NCBI GenBank assembly: GCA_964516295.1
Contig: CAZEYT010000003.1
Location: 1 to 64,000, forward strand
Length of the DNA stretch: 64,000 nt
DNA from: CAZEYT01 sp964516295
GTDB taxonomy: Bacteria > Verrucomicrobiota > Verrucomicrobiia > Chthoniobacterales > Terrimicrobiaceae
Direction of reading: 5' to 3'
Each line of letters starts with the position of its first letter. The first letter of the stretch is position 1. The notes under the pieces are model-generated. The model was given only the letters and a program-made list of their open reading frames with translations, made no database searches and had not been told where the DNA came from. The translations under genes were made by a program, and so were the position numbers. This document shows, one piece after another, positions 61,367 to 64,000 of this stretch.

Positions 61367-62533
61367 ATGAAAATCGTCCGTCTCGGCATCATCGGCACCG
61401 GCAGCATGGGCAGAGCCCATGCGCCGAACATCCTCCAAGGTGAGGTTTCCCGTCTGGAACTCACCGCCACTGCAGACTCCGACCCGGAGGCCCTCTCCCT
61501 CGTCAACGGGCCGGAGAAGTTTTCCTCCGCCGAAGCCCTGATCGCTTCGGGAAAAGTGGATGCCGTTCTGATCGCGACCCCGCACTATGATCATACAACG
61601 CTGGGCATCGCGGTGCTTGAGGCCGGACTTCATCTTTTGGTGGAGAAACCCATCTCGGTTCACGTGGCCGATTGTCGGCGTCTCATCGCCGCGCACCGCA
61701 ACCCGAATCAGGTCTTTGCCGCGATGTTCAACCAGCGCACGGACCCCCACTACACGAAAGTCCGCGAACTCATTCAAAAAGGAGAACTCGGCACGATTCA
61801 ACGCGTTCAGTGGACGATTGCAAACTGGTTCCGCACGCAAATCTATTACTTCTCCGGCGGGTGGCGCGCGGCGTGGAATGGAGAAGGCGGCGGCGTGCTC
61901 CTCAATCAATGCTCGCATAACTTGGATCTCTTTCAGTGGCTCTTTGGCATGCCGCAAAAGGTGACCGCCACCTGCCGGTTCGGCCGTTACCATGACATCG
62001 AGGTCGAGGACGATGTCACCGCCCTTCTCGAGTATCCGGATGGCTCGACAGCGACCTTTGTCCCATCCACCGGCGAAGCCCCTGGGACCAACTGCCTTGA
62101 GATTGCCCGCGACCGGGGACGGCTCGTCCTGGGAAACGGTACCATCACCTGGCTTCGCACCGAAGTCGGCGTCGCGGAATTCTGCCGCACCACCCCGGAG
62201 AAGTGGCAGCCCCCGCCGCAGTGGAAGATCAAGATTCGGGTCGATGGATCGGGCGAACAACACATCGGAATTCTGAAAAACTTCACCGCCGCCATTCTGG
62301 ATGGTGTGCCCCTCATTGCCTCCGCCGCCGAAGGCATCCACTCGGTCGAAATCGCCAATGCGATGATTTTCTCCGGATGGACGAAGGAAGACCCCGGTCG
62401 AGCTTCCCCTCGACGCAGACGCCTACGAGGCCGCACTCAAAGAACGCATCGCCTCCTCGCGCTTCGTCAAAAAGGTCGAGAGCACCGAACGCGATCTGGC
62501 CAATTCGTTCGGCAAACTCTGAATCACCCATGA
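61367..62533 (+). CDS. Gfo/Idh/MocA-family oxidoreductase with C-terminal frameshift
   Basis: An NAD(P)-dependent sugar or polyol oxidoreductase. LGIIGTGSMGRAHAPN is the nucleotide fold, LLVEKPISVHV contains the catalytic-type Lys-Pro, and GGGVLLNQCSHNLDLFQWLF the substrate helix. After MIFSGWTKED the frame becomes Arg-rich (RRRRLRGRTQRTHR). Removing one C from the CCCC run at 62392-62395 restores PVELPLDADAYEAALKERIA and then SSRFVKKV, ending at 62522. So the last about 45 residues are out of frame through mutation or a sequence error. The core enzyme is complete. Confidence 0.88.
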   Translation: MKIVRLGIIGTGSMGRAHAPNILQGEVSRLELTATADSDPEALSLVNGPEKFSSAEALIASGKVDAVLIATPHYDHTTLGIAVLEAGLHLLVEKPISVHVADCRRLIAAHRNPNQVFAAMFNQRTDPHYTKVRELIQKGELGTIQRVQWTIANWFRTQIYYFSGGWRAAWNGEGGGVLLNQCSHNLDLFQWLFGMPQKVTATCRFGRYHDIEVEDDVTALLEYPDGSTATFVPSTGEAPGTNCLEIARDRGRLVLGNGTITWLRTEVGVAEFCRTTPEKWQPPPQWKIKIRVDGSGEQHIGILKNFTAAILDGVPLIASAAEGIHSVEIANAMIFSGWTKEDPGRASPRRRRLRGRTQRTHRLLALRQKGREHRTRSGQFVRQTLNHP

Positions 62534-63621
62534 AAGACGGCATGACCTACGCCCCCCAAGGCAAACCCGCCCCGGTGGTAAAGCCCGGCGACTTTGTCTT
62601 TGCAGCCACAGCCCTTGATCACGGCCATATCTACGGTCAGTGCAACGGCCTCATCGACGCCGGAGCGGAGCTTCGGTACCTGTATGATCCGGATCCAGCC
62701 AAAGTCGCGGCTTTCGTGGCCCGCTACCCCGGCGTTCAGAGGGTCGATTGCCTGGAACGCATCCTCGAAGATGAAGCCGTCCGCCTCATCGCCGCTGCAG
62801 CCGTCCCCAATCTCCGCGGCCCGCTCGGCTGTCGCGTCATGGAAGCCGGCCGCGATTACTTCACAGACAAAACGCCCTTCACCACGCTCGACCAACTCCA
62901 ACAAGCACGCGAGGTGACTGCCCGCACCGGGCGAAAATACATGGTCTATTACAGCGAACGGCTCCACGTCGAATGTGCCGTCTTTGCCGGAGAATTGGTT
63001 GCTGCCGGCACCATCGGCCGTGTTGTGCAGACGATCGGCACCGGTCCGCACCGCCTGAACGCTCCCGGGCGGCCGGCCTGGTTTTTTGAGTTCGAAAAAT
63101 ACGGCGGCATCCTCTGCGATATCGGAAGCCACCAGTGCGAACAGTTTCTTTTCTTCACCGGTGCCCGGGACGCCCGTCTCAATTTCAGCGCGGTGGCCAA
63201 CTACCAAAACCCGGAGTACCCCGAGCTCGAAGATTTCGGAGAAGCATCGTTCGCTGCCGACAACGGGGCCTCCGGCTACCTGCGCTGCGACTGGCTCACG
63301 CCCGAGGGTCTCAGCACTTGGGGTGACGGACGCACGATTATCCTCGGCACCGACGGCTACATCGAACTTCGAAAATACGCCAATATCACCTCCGGCCAGC
63401 CCGGCGGCGATCACCTCTACCTTGTGGACCAAACAGGCGAACATTACATCCCCTGCGCCGGCAAGGTCGGATTTCCCTTCTTCGGCCGCCTGATCCTCGA
63501 CTGCCTCAACCGCACCGAAACCGCCATGACCCAAGACCACGCGTTCAAAGCCGCCGAGCTCTGCCTCCGTGCTCAAAAAAACGCCATTCGTCTCACCGGA
63601 GACGTTCCGAACGGAAGGTAA
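62530..63621 (+). CDS. Gfo/Idh/MocA-family oxidoreductase
   Basis: A 363-residue NAD(P)-binding oxidoreductase. The N-terminus FVFAATALDHGHIYGQCNGL is an unusual nucleotide-binding start without the classic GxGxxG, as in a subgroup of this family. YFTDKTPFTTLDQLQQAREV replaces the usual EKP with DKTP and keeps the Lys. FFEFEKYGGILCDIGSHQCE holds the substrate helix. It probably acts on a sugar derivative together with the upstream enzyme, under the LacI-type regulator. The start is 7 bases after the restored stop of the upstream gene. Confidence 0.88.
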   Translation: MKDGMTYAPQGKPAPVVKPGDFVFAATALDHGHIYGQCNGLIDAGAELRYLYDPDPAKVAAFVARYPGVQRVDCLERILEDEAVRLIAAAAVPNLRGPLGCRVMEAGRDYFTDKTPFTTLDQLQQAREVTARTGRKYMVYYSERLHVECAVFAGELVAAGTIGRVVQTIGTGPHRLNAPGRPAWFFEFEKYGGILCDIGSHQCEQFLFFTGARDARLNFSAVANYQNPEYPELEDFGEASFAADNGASGYLRCDWLTPEGLSTWGDGRTIILGTDGYIELRKYANITSGQPGGDHLYLVDQTGEHYIPCAGKVGFPFFGRLILDCLNRTETAMTQDHAFKAAELCLRAQKNAIRLTGDVPNGR

Positions 63622-63755
63622 CAAGATCTCCACGACCCGGCGAAGTTTTGCCTCCGCCCCCGCTGGTCGCCCCCGAAACGATTTCAGGCGAGGAATTCGC
63701 GAACGTTTTGCCTTGCAGATTCCAAAGTTTTGTCTCACCTTTCCCAGCTCTCCAC

Positions 63756-63831
63756 GACCCTATCGTCCAGTGGCCTAGGACACCGCCCTTTCACGGCGGT
63801 AACACGGGTTCGAATCCCGTTAGGGTCGCCA
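63756..63831 (+). tRNA. tRNA-Glu (anticodon TTC)
   Basis: The acceptor stem GACCCTA (63756-63762) pairs with TAGGGTC (63821-63827). The anticodon arm CCGCC-CTTTCAC-GGCGG gives anticodon TTC, and the T-arm ACGGG-TTCGAAT-CCCGT is standard. A discriminator G and an encoded CCA end at 63831. The tRNA supplies Glu-tRNA for translation and for HemA. The sequence from 63832 to the window end holds no gene I can support. Confidence 0.96.
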
Positions 63832-64000
63832 ATTCTCATACACGCAGTCCCGCGCCGGCACCCGGCGGGTGTGGCCTCCAAATAGTGTTGTTTCCGAAAA
63901 GGCGACGATAACGGGAGGTCAGGTATTTTGTTGCTTGTTTGAAGCTCCCCAAAATCCGGCCGACGGTTCCGTTCCTATGATTTTGGAACGTGTCAGATTC

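Noticed and set aside
63859..63871. CACCC-GGC-GGGTG hairpin after tRNA-Glu
   Set aside because: The stem is short, the loop is 3 bases and no T-run follows, so it is not a convincing terminator.

Overview
The window looks like a chromosome segment of a high-GC Gram-negative bacterium, most likely a member of the Verrucomicrobiota. This is inferred from protein style and gene content, not from a database search. It encodes outer-membrane assembly parts (BamD-like, LptE-like, LolA-like), a Rho factor with a long Pro/Ala-rich N-terminus, a Lys/Ala-rich histone-H1-like protein, and Mg-type HemB. Most genes are single-copy housekeeping genes. The accessory material is one insertion sequence near the left end and a polysaccharide/cell-envelope block at about 28.7-40.2 kb.

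Layout. 1-1.6 kb: the 5' half of tRNA-fMet (minus strand, cut by the window edge), then a 1461-bp IS flanked by a 17-bp direct repeat whose transposase is frameshifted. 1.7-9.99 kb: YycJ-type MBL hydrolase, GYF/Yip1 membrane protein, MFS transporter, DEAD-box helicase, 4'-phosphopantetheinyl transferase, histone-like protein with a clear terminator, rho, and YebC. 10.2-14.7 kb: a tightly overlapping set of acyltransferase, GT2, polysaccharide deacetylase, LpxL-like acyltransferase and LolA-like carrier, which looks like a glycolipid or lipid-conjugate assembly operon. 14.7-22.3 kb: stand-alone 5'-3' exonuclease, BamD-like, LptE-like, RsmI, DUF2752, lipase-like lipoprotein, AroB, Rrf2 regulator. 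22.3-28.75 kb: the pstSCAB-phoU phosphate operon, divergent from an arsR-acr3-arsC arsenic operon.

28.75-40.2 kb: a decayed cell-surface polysaccharide locus (O-antigen-ligase-like fragment, TPR fragment, GT4 pseudogene). Beside it is an AT-richer three-gene cassette (FkbM methyltransferase, GT-C-type membrane protein, methyltransferase-GT2 fusion) that looks horizontally acquired. Two large GT-C-like membrane proteins follow on the plus strand. 40.2-43.9 kb: a haem operon (ccsA/hemX-like, hemA, hemC, hemB). 43.9-49.8 kb: lipoamide dehydrogenase, a Zn/Mn ABC importer operon, and a CDF exporter. 49.8-55.9 kb: a minus-strand run of TPR protein, ExbB with a C-terminal zinc ribbon, two ExbD, lipoprotein, hypothetical protein and ComEC. 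55.9-60.3 kb: a PpiD/SurA-like chaperone, small TPR protein, MetG and a second LpxL-like acyltransferase. 60.3-63.6 kb: a LacI regulator divergent from two Gfo/Idh/MocA oxidoreductases, the first with a C-terminal frameshift. tRNA-Glu lies at 63.76 kb.

The strongest points for a second look are the ExbB-zinc-ribbon TolQR-like operon, the lipid-conjugate operon at 10.2-14.1 kb, the decayed and replaced polysaccharide locus, the H1-like protein with matching palindromes on both sides, and the IS with its long direct repeat and out-of-frame transposase tail. I did not find a CRISPR array, prophage, or clearly new defence system.
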